Assembly: GCF_014218295.1 (NCBI RefSeq) | Contig: NZ_AP023287.1 | Span: 1,240,001 to 1,304,000, forward strand | Direction of reading: 5' to 3' | DNA length: 64,000 nucleotides | Source of the DNA: Mycolicibacterium litorale | GTDB lineage: Bacteria > Actinomycetota > Actinomycetes > Mycobacteriales > Mycobacteriaceae | In this document: piece by piece, positions 29,083 through 37,550 of the stretch | Position numbering within the stretch: the first letter of the stretch is position 1 | How the letters are laid out: every line of letters starts with the position of its first letter | The notes under the pieces: model-generated | The model's database searches: none | What the model saw: the letters and a program-made list of their open reading frames with translations, nothing else | Told to the model about the DNA's origin: nothing | Program-made: the position numbers and the translations under genes

Positions 29083-29952
29083 ATGCCGATCGACCCCGAT
29101 GCCATTGGCAAGAAATCCGCGCCGGTGCTCTACGAGTGGACCGACCGGGAGACGTTGCTCTACGCCCTCGGCGTCGGAGCGGGAACCGCCGACCTGGCCT
29201 TCACCACCGAGAACAGCCACGATGTCGAGCAGCAGGTGCTGCCCACCTACGCGGTCATCGCGTGTCCGGCCTGGGGTGCGGTGGGCGCCGTCGGCTCGTT
29301 CAACTTCAGCATGCTGCTGCACGGGTCGCAGCAGATCCGGCTGTTCGCGCCGCTCAAACCCGCGGGCACGCTCAGCGTGGTCTCCGAGGTGGTCGACATC
29401 CAGGACAAGGGTGAGGGCAAGAACGCCATCCTGGTGTTCAAGGGCACGGGCACCGATCCGGACACCGGTGAGGTCGTCGCGGAGACGGTGTCGACGGCGG
29501 TGATCCGCGGCGAGGGCGGATTCGGTGGGCAGCCGGGGACCCGCCCGCAGGCACCCGAGATTCCCGACCGCGAACCGGATGCGCGTATCGCACTGGCGAC
29601 CCGCGAGGACCAGGCGCTGCTGTACCGGCTCTCCGGTGACCGCAACCCGCTCCACAGCGATCCGTGGTTCGCCCGCGAACTGGCCGGCTTCCCGCGGCCG
29701 ATCCTGCACGGGCTGTGCACCTACGGTGTCGCGGGCCGCGCGCTGGTCGCCGCCCTCGGTGCGGGTGACGCCACCAGGATCACCGCGATCGGTGCCCGTT
29801 TCACCTCGCCGGTGTTTCCGGGGGAGACGTTGACGACGTCGATCTGGCGGACCGCCGACGGTGAGGCGGTGTTCCGCACCGAGGCCGCAGCCCCCGACGG
29901 ATCCGGCGCACGGCTCGTGCTCGAGGACGGAACCGCACAGTATCGACCGTGA
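29083..29952 (+). CDS. MaoC-like 3-hydroxyacyl-thioester dehydratase (HtdY-like)
   Basis: 289 residues, a double hot-dog protein. The first hot-dog (about 1-145) lacks catalytic residues; the second contains the hydratase 2 motif YRLSGDRNPLHSDPWFARELAGFPRPILHG with the Asp/His pair. This architecture is that of HtdY (Rv3389c) and peroxisomal-type hydratase 2, acting on 2-enoyl-CoA or hydroxyacyl-CoA in fatty acid or sterol side-chain metabolism. ATG 29083 has GGGAG at 29073-29077; GTG 29077 would have no room for a ribosome site. Control probably by the divergent MarR. Confidence 0.9.
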   Translation: MPIDPDAIGKKSAPVLYEWTDRETLLYALGVGAGTADLAFTTENSHDVEQQVLPTYAVIACPAWGAVGAVGSFNFSMLLHGSQQIRLFAPLKPAGTLSVVSEVVDIQDKGEGKNAILVFKGTGTDPDTGEVVAETVSTAVIRGEGGFGGQPGTRPQAPEIPDREPDARIALATREDQALLYRLSGDRNPLHSDPWFARELAGFPRPILHGLCTYGVAGRALVAALGAGDATRITAIGARFTSPVFPGETLTTSIWRTADGEAVFRTEAAAPDGSGARLVLEDGTAQYRP

Positions 29953-30042
29953 ATTCGGTGAAGCGCCGGTGAGATCGGCGCCGGGTTGACAGGATTGGAA
30001 GCCGCGGCGTTCGCCGGACGCGAGATGGGCGGTGGTTCGGTC

Positions 30043-30930
30043 ATGAGGTTGCTCGTCGGATATCTCGCCACCCCGGGTGGCGCCGATGCGCTTGCGCTCG
30101 GCGTGCGCCTGGCCCGCACCCTCGGCGCCGAGCTCGAGGTGTGCATCGCCCTGCCTGCCGACCGGATGCTGCCTGCCGTGGTGCCGAGCGGCGCCCATGA
30201 CGATCTGTTGAGCGGCCATGCCGAGAAGTGGCTGACCGATGCGATGGCCACGGTGCCCGCCGAGGTCTCGGCGCGCAGCCACATCGCCTTCGCCGACAAC
30301 TCCGCCGACGCGCTCATCCAGGAGGCGGCCCGGCTGGAGGCCGATGTGATCGTGGTGGGTGGTTCCGGCGGCGGCCTGGCCGCGAGTTACTCACTGGGGT
30401 CTGTGGTCAACGAGCTGCTGCACTCGGCGCCGATGCCGGTTGCGGTGGCGCCGCGCGGGATCCGTGAATCACCGGTGAGCCGGGTGCGGGAGGTGACGTG
30501 CGCGATCGGCCGGCGGGAAGGGGCGGACCTGCTGCTCGAGCACGCCGTCCGGTTCAGCTCGGCGGCGGGCACGCCACTGCGGCTGGTCTCCCTCGTGGCG
30601 CTCGACCCGACGTTCGGCGTCCTGCGCGGCGACGACGACGCGGTCCAGCACCGCGCCCTCGAACACGCCGCCCATACCCTGGACGTGGCGAAAAGCCTTC
30701 TCCCGAGGGATATTCCGGTGACCTCGACAGTGGTCGAGGGGCGCGGCGTCGAGGATGCGGTCAGCAAGCTGGAGTGGCACGACGGCGACCTCATCATGGT
30801 CGGCTCCAGCCGGCTGAGTGCCCCGCGGCGGCTGTTCCTCGGCTCGACCGCCGCGAAAATGCTTCGGGTGCTCAACGTTCCGATGATGGTGGTCCCGCGC
30901 GACCAGTTCGGACCCGAGGACCTTCCCTAG
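30043..30930 (+). CDS. universal stress protein with two UspA domains
   Basis: 295 residues from ATG 30043 (MRLLVGYLATPGGADAL); in-frame ATG 30025 is possible. Domain 1 (1-140) has the ATP-binding loop VVGGSGGGLAASYSLGSVVNELL; domain 2 (150-290) has MVGSSRLSAPRRLFLGSTAAKML, both matching the G2xG9xG(S/T) pattern, so both halves may bind ATP. Tandem Usp proteins are common in mycobacteria, often in dormancy responses, but I found no DosR-type site here. The stop codon TAG falls in the first copy of an 11-bp tandem repeat shared with the converging gene. Confidence 0.9.
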   Translation: MRLLVGYLATPGGADALALGVRLARTLGAELEVCIALPADRMLPAVVPSGAHDDLLSGHAEKWLTDAMATVPAEVSARSHIAFADNSADALIQEAARLEADVIVVGGSGGGLAASYSLGSVVNELLHSAPMPVAVAPRGIRESPVSRVREVTCAIGRREGADLLLEHAVRFSSAAGTPLRLVSLVALDPTFGVLRGDDDAVQHRALEHAAHTLDVAKSLLPRDIPVTSTVVEGRGVEDAVSKLEWHDGDLIMVGSSRLSAPRRLFLGSTAAKMLRVLNVPMMVVPRDQFGPEDLP

Positions 30931-30957
30931 CCGCGCCCTAGCCGCGCCCTAGCCGCG
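30925..30957. repeat. three perfect 11-bp tandem repeats carrying both stop codons
   Basis: CCCTAGCCGCG occurs three times in a row (30925-30935, 30936-30946, 30947-30957). The first copy contains the TAG stop of the universal stress gene; read on the other strand the third copy contains the TAG stop of the acidic secreted protein. Each copy offers CTAG, so copy-number change would keep a stop for one or both genes. Confidence 0.95.
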
Positions 30958-31971
30958 CAGGCCGTGGTCGCCGTACTCGTGCAGCAGCGCCAGCGGGTCG
31001 AGGGTGTCCCACACCGTGCTGTAGAACTGCTCCTTGATCAGCCGGGCCTCGTACTCCATGTTCGCCAGGTCGGCGATCTGGTCGTAGCCGTAGTACAGCA
31101 GTGACACCGGTCCGGTGGTCTTGAGCAGTTCGTTGATGATGATCTGCGCGCCGGCTTTGTTGCCCTGTGCGGCTTCGAGGAACGCCGGCACGATCTTGTA
31201 GGCGGGGACGACGACGTTGACCCACGGCACGATCTGGCTGCCGCGGTACACCGCTTCGACGCCTTCGCGGACGTACGGCTTGAACTCCGGAGCGGCGACC
31301 CCCATGAGGAGGTTGCGCAGGGCGAGGACCGCTGCGGGCATGCCGTCGGGCTCGGGGTCCTCGGGTCGGAACGGGTCGGGGCTCCACGGCACCGGTTCGG
31401 CGGCCAGCGAGACCGGTTCGTCGGCCGGGTCCTGGATGGCGGGCTCGTCGGCCGGCTCCTGCACCAGCCGCGGCTCGGCGGCTTCGGCAAGCCGGGCCGG
31501 CTGAGTCGGCTCGTCCTCGGTCTGATCGGCAGAAGCGCTGTGGCCCTTGGTGTCCGGCTCTTCGCCGTCGATCACGCGCGGTGTGAACGCGTTGCGCAGC
31601 TTCTCGATCTGCTCGGCTTCGAACTGCTGCGCCGACTGCCGGATCTTCTCGGTCAGCGACGGTCCGGTGGCACGGGGCCTGTCTTCGTCACCTGTCCCGG
31701 CCTCGTCGGGCTCGTCGTCGCCCTCGGATGATCCGGACTCGTCGGACCCGGCCTCGTCGTCGCCGGCGCTGTCCGCTTTGTCGGCCGCGTCATCGGTGTC
31801 GGTGGCCGGCTTCTTCGGGCCCGCGCTCACGGCGCCCGCCGATTCCGACGCGCTCGATGCGGACTCGGTCTCCGCATGGGCGATGCCCTGGCCGGCGCCG
31901 GCGACCGCGGCGCCCACGCCGAGTGCGACTGCCAGTCCGCCGACGTATCCGATGTACCTGTGTGACGTCAT
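30949..31971 (-). CDS. secreted acidic protein, unknown function
   Basis: 340 residues. The N-terminus MTSHRYIGYVGGLAVALGVG and a hydrophobic run to about residue 32 ending GIAHA form a signal peptide of a type common in mycobacterial exported proteins. Residues 33-110 are low-complexity and acidic (Ser/Asp/Glu/Gly), 110-210 mixed with Pro/Glu, and the last 130 residues look folded (AVLALRNLLMGVAAPEFKPYV, VPWVNVVVPAYKIVPAFLEAAQGN, YGYDQIADLANMEYEARLI). The PE-PPE-fold gene at 52932 has a similar acidic low-complexity section, at its C-terminus. No enzyme motif is seen. The gene ends in an 11-bp tandem repeat. Confidence 0.75.
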   Translation of the reverse strand: MTSHRYIGYVGGLAVALGVGAAVAGAGQGIAHAETESASSASESAGAVSAGPKKPATDTDDAADKADSAGDDEAGSDESGSSEGDDEPDEAGTGDEDRPRATGPSLTEKIRQSAQQFEAEQIEKLRNAFTPRVIDGEEPDTKGHSASADQTEDEPTQPARLAEAAEPRLVQEPADEPAIQDPADEPVSLAAEPVPWSPDPFRPEDPEPDGMPAAVLALRNLLMGVAAPEFKPYVREGVEAVYRGSQIVPWVNVVVPAYKIVPAFLEAAQGNKAGAQIIINELLKTTGPVSLLYYGYDQIADLANMEYEARLIKEQFYSTVWDTLDPLALLHEYGDHGLRG

Positions 31972-32049
31972 CCCCCGAATTTCCTTCCCTAGGCAAGGAC
32001 ATCGTAGAGGTGAGGGGGCGGGTCGGCAGCACGGCTGCGTTGGGTGGTT

Positions 32050-32403
32050 TCAGCCCTCGGGATAAAAGAGGAAGAGTTCGCACCCCTCGGACGACTGCGG
32101 CACGTGCCAGGATCCGGCCGGTGCGTGCAGGAACGTGCCGGCCCGGTAGTCGTTGACGCCGTCGTTGAACACCCCCGAGATCACGTAGACCTCTTCGGGG
32201 CCGGGCCAGTGATGGTCCTCGCCCTTCCAGACGGCACCGGGCTGAATGGTGGTGATGGCGGCCTTGGCGCCGTTGTCACCTTCCCAGAGCAGCTTGACGG
32301 TGATGCCGGGAAAGACCTCGACGGCTTCGGCATCCCGCGCGTCGGCCCATGCATAGCCTGGCGCGGCCGGACCGAAGTTCTCGGCTGTAGTGTCGTGGCT
32401 CAC
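32050..32403 (-). CDS. single-domain cupin protein
   Basis: 117 residues. The cupin metal-binding motif 1 appears as EDHHWPGPEEVYVISG (His-His and Glu) and motif 2 as GTFLHAPAGSWHVPQ, resembling the ChrR/anti-ECF cupin and small dioxygenase-like groups. Likely binds a divalent metal; no substrate can be named. It is divergent from dnaE2, with 77 bases between the two starts that include the SOS box, so damage-responsive transcription in its direction is conceivable but unproven. Confidence 0.82.
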   Translation of the reverse strand: MSHDTTAENFGPAAPGYAWADARDAEAVEVFPGITVKLLWEGDNGAKAAITTIQPGAVWKGEDHHWPGPEEVYVISGVFNDGVNDYRAGTFLHAPAGSWHVPQSSEGCELFLFYPEG

Positions 32404-32452
32404 AGTCGATCCAACCCGCGGTGCGCCGGAGTTGTTCCGCGACGTGGCGGTA

Positions 32453-32474
32453 TCGAACGTGCGTTCGATACAGT
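32453..32474 (+). promoter_or_regulatory. LexA SOS box and -10 of dnaE2
   Basis: TCGAAC-GTGC-GTTCGA (32453-32468) is a perfect SOS box. It is followed directly by TACAGT (32469-32474), a good TANNNT -10 element. The GTG start of dnaE2 lies seven bases further at 32481, so the dnaE2 transcript is predicted to be leaderless and LexA would block the -10 region. Confidence 0.93.
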
Positions 32475-32480
32475 GGCGGG

Positions 32481-35400
32481 GTGAGCTGGTTCAACGGGCC
32501 GCCGAGCTGGTCGGAGATGGAGCGGGTACTCACCAGCAAGCCCCGCCGCGCCGGTGAGTCGCTCGTCGAATCACCCGGCGACGGCGGCGACAGTCCCGCC
32601 TGGTCCCGCAAGCGCGGCGCGTATCAGGCCCCGGACGTGCCGCGCTCCGGCGGTGCGGTGCCCTACGCCGAACTGCACGCGCATTCGGCCTACAGCTTCC
32701 TCGACGGTGCCGGCACCCCGGAGGAACTCGTCGAAGAGGCTGCCCGCCTGGACCTGCGGGCCATCGCGCTCACCGATCACGACGGGCTCTACGGCGTCGT
32801 CCGGTTCGCCGAGGCGGCCAGGGAACTCGACATGCAGACGGTCTTCGGCGCCGAGCTGTCGCTGGGCATGGGCGCGCGCTCCGGAAGAAACGAGGTGCCC
32901 GATCCCCCGGGGCCGCACCTGCTGGTGCTGGCCCGCGGACCCGAGGGCTACCGCCGGCTGTCGCGCGAGATCGCCAGAGCGCATCTGGCCGGCGGGGAGA
33001 AGGGGAAACCGCGCTACGACTACGACGCGCTCACCGAGGCTGCCGGCGGCCACTGGCACATACTCACCGGATGCCGTAAAGGACATGTCCGCCAATCACT
33101 CTCAGAGGGCGGGCCGGAGGCGGCCGAGAAGGCGCTGGCCGATCTGGTGGACCGGTTCGGCCGCGACCGCGTCAGCGTCGAGCTCACCCATCACGGCCAC
33201 CCCCTCGACGACGAGCGCAACGCCGCGCTCGCCGAGCTGGCACCGCGTTTCGGCCTCGACGTCGTCGCCACCACGGCGGCGCACTTCGCCGAACCGTCGC
33301 GCGGGCGGCTGGCGATGGCCATGGGGGCGATCCGGGCCCGCAACTCGATCGACGAGGCCGCCGGTTACCTCGCCCCGCTCGGCGGCTCGCATCTGCGCTC
33401 GGGGGAGGAGATGGCCCGGCTGTTCGCCCACCGCCCCGAGGTGGTCACCGCCGCCGCGGAGCTGGGGGAGCAGTGCGCGTTCGGCCTGGCGCTGATCGCC
33501 CCGCAGTTGCCGCCGTTCGACGTGCCGGCCGGCCACACCGAGGACAGCTGGCTGCGGCACCTGGTGATGCTGGGCGCCCGGGACCGTTACGGCCCGCCGG
33601 AGCGGGCGCCGCAGGCCTACGCCCAGATCGAGCACGAACTGCGGATCATCGAGAAACTCGCCTTCCCCGGCTACTTCCTCGTCGTCCACGACATCACCCG
33701 GTTCTGCAAGGAGAACAACATCCTGGCCCAAGGCAGGGGGTCGGCGGCCAACTCCGCGGTCTGCTACGCGCTCGGGGTCACCAACGTCGACCCGGTCGCC
33801 AACGAGTTGCTGTTCGAGCGGTTCCTGTCCCCGGCCCGCGACGGGCCGCCCGACATCGACATCGACATCGAATCGGATCTGCGGGAAGAGGCGATTCAGT
33901 ACGTCTACGAACGCTACGGCCGCGACTACGCCGCCCAGGTCGCCAACGTGATCACCTACCGCGGACGCAGCGCCATCCGCGACATGGCCCGCGCCCTCGG
34001 CTTCTCCCAGGGGCAGCAGGACGCCTGGAGTAAACAGCTCAGCAAGTGGAACGGGCTGGCCGACTCGCCGGACCTCGAGGGCATTCCCGAACCGGTGGTG
34101 GAGTTGGCGTGTGAGATCTCGAACCTGCCGCGCCACATGGGTATCCACTCCGGCGGCATGGTGATCTGCGACCGCCCGATCGCCGACGTGTGCCCGGTCG
34201 AGTGGGCGCGCATGGCCAACCGAAGCGTACTGCAGTGGGACAAAGACGACTGTGCCGCAATCGGTCTGGTGAAGTTCGACATGCTCGGCCTCGGCATGCT
34301 CTCGGCGCTGCACTACTGCATCGACCTGGTGGCCGAGCACAAGGGCATCGACGTCGACCTGGCGAAGCTGGACCTGTCCGAACCCGGCGTCTACGAAATG
34401 CTGCAGCGTGCGGATTCGGTCGGGGTGTTCCAGGTGGAGTCCCGCGCGCAGATGGCCACGCTGCCACGGTTGAAACCCCGGGTGTTCTACGACCTGGTGG
34501 TCGAGGTCGCGCTGATCCGGCCCGGCCCCATCCAGGGCGGTTCCGTACACCCGTACATCAAACGCCGCAACGGCGAGGAGCCGGTCACCTACGACCACCC
34601 GTCGATGGAGCCCGCGCTGCGCAAGACGCTGGGGGTGCCGCTGTTCCAGGAACAGCTGATGCAACTGGCCGTCGACTGCGCCGGGTTCACCGCCGCCGAG
34701 GCCGACCAGCTGCGCCGGGCGATGGGGTCGAAGCGCTCCACCGACAAGATGCGCCGGCTGCGGGGCCGGTTCTACGACGGGATGCGTCAGCGTCACGGCA
34801 TCACCGGCGAGGTGGCCGACCGGATCTACGAGAAGCTGGAGGCATTCGCGAATTTCGGCTTCCCCGAGAGTCATTCGCTGAGCTTCGCCTCGCTGGTGTT
34901 CTACTCGTCGTGGTTCAAACTGCACCACCCGGCCGCGTTCTGCGCCGCTCTGCTCCGGGCCCAGCCGATGGGCTTCTACTCACCGCAGTCGCTGGTCGCC
35001 GACGCCCGCCGCCACGGTGTGGTCGTGCACGGACCGGACGTCAACGCCAGCCTGGCGTACGCGACGCTGGAGAACGCCGGCACCGAGGTGCGCCTGGGCC
35101 TCGGCGCGGTCCGCCACATCGGCGACGAACTCGCCGAGCGCATCGTCGAGGAGCGAAAAGCCCACGGCCCGTTCGCGGATCTGCTCGATCTGACCGGACG
35201 CGTGCAGCTGTCGGTGCCGCAGACCGAGGCGCTGGCCACCGCGGGAGCACTGGGCTGTTTCGGCATCACCCGCCGTGAGGGGCTGTGGGCGGCGGGTGCG
35301 GCCGCCGCGGAACGACCCGACCGGCTGCCCGGGGTCGGGTCGGCGGGGCAGATCCCGTCGCTGCCCGGAATGAGCGAACTGGAACTGGCGGCGGCCGACG

Positions 35401-35783
35401 TGTGGGCCACCGGGGTGTCCCCGGACAGCTATCCCACCCAGTTCCTGCGCGAGGACCTCGACGCGATGGGTGTCGTGCCCGCGGGGCGGTTGCTGGAGGT
35501 GCTCGACGGCACCCGCGTGCTGGTGGCGGGCGCGGTGACGCACCGGCAGCGTCCGGCCACGGCCCAGGGCGTGACGTTCCTCAACCTCGAGGACGAGACG
35601 GGGATGGTGAATGTCGTGTGTTCACCGCAACTCTGGTCGCGTCAGCGCCGGCTGGCGCAGACCGCGCCGGCGATGGTGGTCCGCGGCATCGTGCAGAACG
35701 CCACGGGCGCGGTGACGGTCGTCGCCGACCGGCTTGGCAAGCTCGACATGCGGGTGGGGTCGAAGTCACGCGACTTCCGTTAG
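32481..35783 (+). CDS. dnaE2: error-prone DNA polymerase III alpha subunit DnaE2
   Basis: SOS-induced C-family polymerase responsible for damage-induced mutagenesis in mycobacteria. 1100 residues from GTG 32481 (VSWFNGPPSWSEMERVL). The PHP domain comes first (ELHAHSAYSFLDGAGT and ALTDHDGLYG, with metal histidines), then the palm with catalytic aspartates in PDIDIDIESD near residues 457-466, the GRGSAANSAVCYALG finger segment, helix-hairpin-helix motifs near 880-940, and a C-terminal OB-fold (VTFLNLEDETGMVNVV). It works with ImuA' and ImuB encoded 8 kb upstream under an equivalent SOS box. DnaE2 has no clamp-binding motif of its own that I can see. Confidence 0.96.
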   Translation: MSWFNGPPSWSEMERVLTSKPRRAGESLVESPGDGGDSPAWSRKRGAYQAPDVPRSGGAVPYAELHAHSAYSFLDGAGTPEELVEEAARLDLRAIALTDHDGLYGVVRFAEAARELDMQTVFGAELSLGMGARSGRNEVPDPPGPHLLVLARGPEGYRRLSREIARAHLAGGEKGKPRYDYDALTEAAGGHWHILTGCRKGHVRQSLSEGGPEAAEKALADLVDRFGRDRVSVELTHHGHPLDDERNAALAELAPRFGLDVVATTAAHFAEPSRGRLAMAMGAIRARNSIDEAAGYLAPLGGSHLRSGEEMARLFAHRPEVVTAAAELGEQCAFGLALIAPQLPPFDVPAGHTEDSWLRHLVMLGARDRYGPPERAPQAYAQIEHELRIIEKLAFPGYFLVVHDITRFCKENNILAQGRGSAANSAVCYALGVTNVDPVANELLFERFLSPARDGPPDIDIDIESDLREEAIQYVYERYGRDYAAQVANVITYRGRSAIRDMARALGFSQGQQDAWSKQLSKWNGLADSPDLEGIPEPVVELACEISNLPRHMGIHSGGMVICDRPIADVCPVEWARMANRSVLQWDKDDCAAIGLVKFDMLGLGMLSALHYCIDLVAEHKGIDVDLAKLDLSEPGVYEMLQRADSVGVFQVESRAQMATLPRLKPRVFYDLVVEVALIRPGPIQGGSVHPYIKRRNGEEPVTYDHPSMEPALRKTLGVPLFQEQLMQLAVDCAGFTAAEADQLRRAMGSKRSTDKMRRLRGRFYDGMRQRHGITGEVADRIYEKLEAFANFGFPESHSLSFASLVFYSSWFKLHHPAAFCAALLRAQPMGFYSPQSLVADARRHGVVVHGPDVNASLAYATLENAGTEVRLGLGAVRHIGDELAERIVEERKAHGPFADLLDLTGRVQLSVPQTEALATAGALGCFGITRREGLWAAGAAAAERPDRLPGVGSAGQIPSLPGMSELELAAADVWATGVSPDSYPTQFLREDLDAMGVVPAGRLLEVLDGTRVLVAGAVTHRQRPATAQGVTFLNLEDETGMVNVVCSPQLWSRQRRLAQTAPAMVVRGIVQNATGAVTVVADRLGKLDMRVGSKSRDFR

Positions 35784-35796
35784 CGTTCCGCGTTAC

Positions 35797-35904
35797 GTGC
35801 TCACCGCCCGGGAGCTCATCCGCAAACCGGTCGTCGGTTCCGTCATCGACATCCTCAAGACGCGCGCCCGGGAGACAATCGAACGAAACACACGGCCAGG
35901 ATGA
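35797..35904 (+). CDS. possible 35-codon ORF between dnaE2 and LLM gene
   Basis: GTG 35797 to TGA 35902-35904, reading VLTARELIRKPVVGSVIDIL and then a basic helix. The frame is open upstream into the dnaE2 end. Its stop overlaps an in-frame ATG (35901) that could begin the LLM flavoenzyme. The sequence has the look of a genuine protein end, so it may be a remnant of a lost gene or a short coupled ORF; I see no ribosome site. Confidence 0.3.
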   Translation: MLTARELIRKPVVGSVIDILKTRARETIERNTRPG

Positions 35905-35933
35905 CCACCGGCGGCTGGATTCGAGGGGTACAG

Positions 35934-36809
35934 ATGAGAGTGGGATTGCACGCGCTCGGCATCGGCGCCGGGGCCGATCGCCGAGTCATCGACGAAGTGG
36001 CCCGGGCCGCGGAAGAGTGCGGGTTCTTCACCCTGTGGTCCGGCGAGCACGTCGTGATGGTGGACCGGCCACAGTCGCGCTACCCCTATTCCGACGACGG
36101 TCGCATCGCCGTCCCATCCGAAGCCGACTGGATCGACCCGATGATCGGGCTCAGCTTCGCCGCAGCGGCCACCTCAACCATCCAGATAGCCACTGGTGTG
36201 CTGCTCCTGCCCGAACACAACCCTGTGTTGATCGCCAAACAAGCAGCCACCCTTGACGTGTTGAGTGGCGGCCGTCTCACCCTTGGTGTCGGAATCGGAT
36301 GGTCGAGGGAGGAATTCGACGCCCTCGGCGTGCCATTTGCACGACGCGCCACCCGCACCGCCGAATACGTCGACGCGATGCGCATGCTTTGGCGCGACGA
36401 CATTGCCTCCTACAACGGTGAATTCGTCGCATTCGACTCGATCAGAGTCAACCCCAAGCCACTTCGCGACAGGAAAATCCCCGTGGTGATCGGCGGCAAC
36501 AGCGATGCAGCACTCGGTCGGGTAGCACATTGGGGCGACGGCTGGTACGGGTTCAACCTCGAGGACATCCCGGCTGCCGGTGAGCGGCTGGCAGCACTTC
36601 AGCGCCTCTGCGATCAACATGGTCGCGACCGCGGCCAACTCACGACGGCCATCTCTCTGCGCAACCCACAACCGGACGTCATCGACAAGGTTGCCGCACT
36701 CGGCGTCGACGAGCTCGTCGTCGTCGACAGTCCGCCGGAAGACCCTCACGCAGCCGCTGACTGGGTGTACGTACTGGCCGCCCGCTGGATGGTCGGCGAA
36801 ACGTCGTGA
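35934..36809 (+). CDS. LLM-class F420-dependent oxidoreductase
   Basis: 291 residues with the luciferase-like TIM barrel: LGIGAGADRRVIDEVARAAEECGF, TLWSGEHV, IATGVLLLPEHNPVLIAKQAATLDVLSGGRLTLGVGIGW and PVVIGGNSDAALGRVAHWGDGWYG, the pattern of F420-binding members. ATG 35934 has GAGGGG at 35923-35928; ATG 35901 is an in-frame alternative. The coding sequence has a lower GC level and less biased third positions than its neighbours (for example more CAA, ACA, TTG codons), suggesting later arrival. Substrate unknown. Confidence 0.9.
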   Translation: MRVGLHALGIGAGADRRVIDEVARAAEECGFFTLWSGEHVVMVDRPQSRYPYSDDGRIAVPSEADWIDPMIGLSFAAAATSTIQIATGVLLLPEHNPVLIAKQAATLDVLSGGRLTLGVGIGWSREEFDALGVPFARRATRTAEYVDAMRMLWRDDIASYNGEFVAFDSIRVNPKPLRDRKIPVVIGGNSDAALGRVAHWGDGWYGFNLEDIPAAGERLAALQRLCDQHGRDRGQLTTAISLRNPQPDVIDKVAALGVDELVVVDSPPEDPHAAADWVYVLAARWMVGETS

Positions 36810-36873
36810 CCACCCACCCGGGTCCTCGGGTCGTCGGCCGCGCGTCATGCGGCGGCGTCGGTAGCCTCGATCC

Positions 36874-37515
36874 ATGACCCTCAACCTGACTGTCGACGAA
36901 CTGCTCACCACCACCCGCTCGGTGCGCAAGCGGCTGGACCTGGAGAAGCCGGTGCCGCGCGAGGTCATCATGGAATGCCTCGACCTCGCGTTGCAGGCCC
37001 CGACGGGGTCCAACGCCCAAGGGTGGCAATGGGTATTCGTCGAAGACCCCGAGAAGAAAAAGGCGATCGCCGACATCTACCGGTCCAATGCGAACGCCTA
37101 CTTCGACATGCCCAAGCCCTCATACGACGACGTGCGCGGCGAACGCATGGAGCTGGTCAGCGATTCCGCGCGCTACCTCAACGACCACTTCCACGAGGTG
37201 CCGGTGCTGATGATCCCGTGCCTGGAGGGCCGCCCCGACGGGGCGCCGGCAGGCATGTCGGCCTCGTTCTGGGGTTCGCTGCTTCCGGCCGCGTGGAGCT
37301 TCATGCTGGCGCTGCGCTCCCGCGGCCTCGGTTCGGCGTGGACGACCCTGCACCTGCTGGGTGAGGGGGAGAAGCAGGCCGCCGAGGTGCTCGGCATCCC
37401 CTACGACAAGTACTCGCAGGCCGGGCTGTTCCCGATCGCCTACACCAAGGGCACCGATTTCAAGAAGGCCAAGCGGCTGCCCGCCGAGCAGCTGACCCAC
37501 TGGGACACCTGGTAG
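36874..37515 (+). CDS. nitroreductase-family FMN oxidoreductase, Rv3368c-like
   Basis: 213 residues. Nitroreductase fold with FMN-binding start TTRSVRKRLDLEKPV, the helix APTGSNAQGWQWVFVEDP and the late SFMLALRSRGLGSAWTTLHLL. Nearly the same protein is remembered as Rv3368c, whose natural substrate is not established. The start is ATG 36874. It converges with trmL; a short hairpin lies between the two stops. Confidence 0.88.
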   Translation: MTLNLTVDELLTTTRSVRKRLDLEKPVPREVIMECLDLALQAPTGSNAQGWQWVFVEDPEKKKAIADIYRSNANAYFDMPKPSYDDVRGERMELVSDSARYLNDHFHEVPVLMIPCLEGRPDGAPAGMSASFWGSLLPAAWSFMLALRSRGLGSAWTTLHLLGEGEKQAAEVLGIPYDKYSQAGLFPIAYTKGTDFKKAKRLPAEQLTHWDTW

Positions 37516-37533
37516 TCGGGACGCGTTCATCGG

Positions 37534-37550
37534 GCGGTGAACTACACCGC
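37534..37550. terminator. short hairpin between converging genes
   Basis: GCGGTG (37534-37539) pairs with CACCGC (37545-37550) around a 5-base loop that contains the trmL stop. No T tract. It may end transcription from either side, but the stem is only six base pairs. Confidence 0.4.

Noticed and set aside
29985..29990. TTGACA as -35 of the universal stress gene
   Set aside because: No acceptable -10 follows at 16-19 bases.
28579..30282. 567-codon minus-strand frame read as one protein
   Set aside because: Only the last 142 codons show MarR similarity; the rest is opposite the dehydratase gene, and a good start exists at 29007.
33102..34928. 608-codon open frame opposite dnaE2
   Set aside because: High-GC codon bias creates long antisense frames; the composition (Val/Gly/Arg/His-rich) is that of a shadow and the sense strand codes for clear polymerase motifs.
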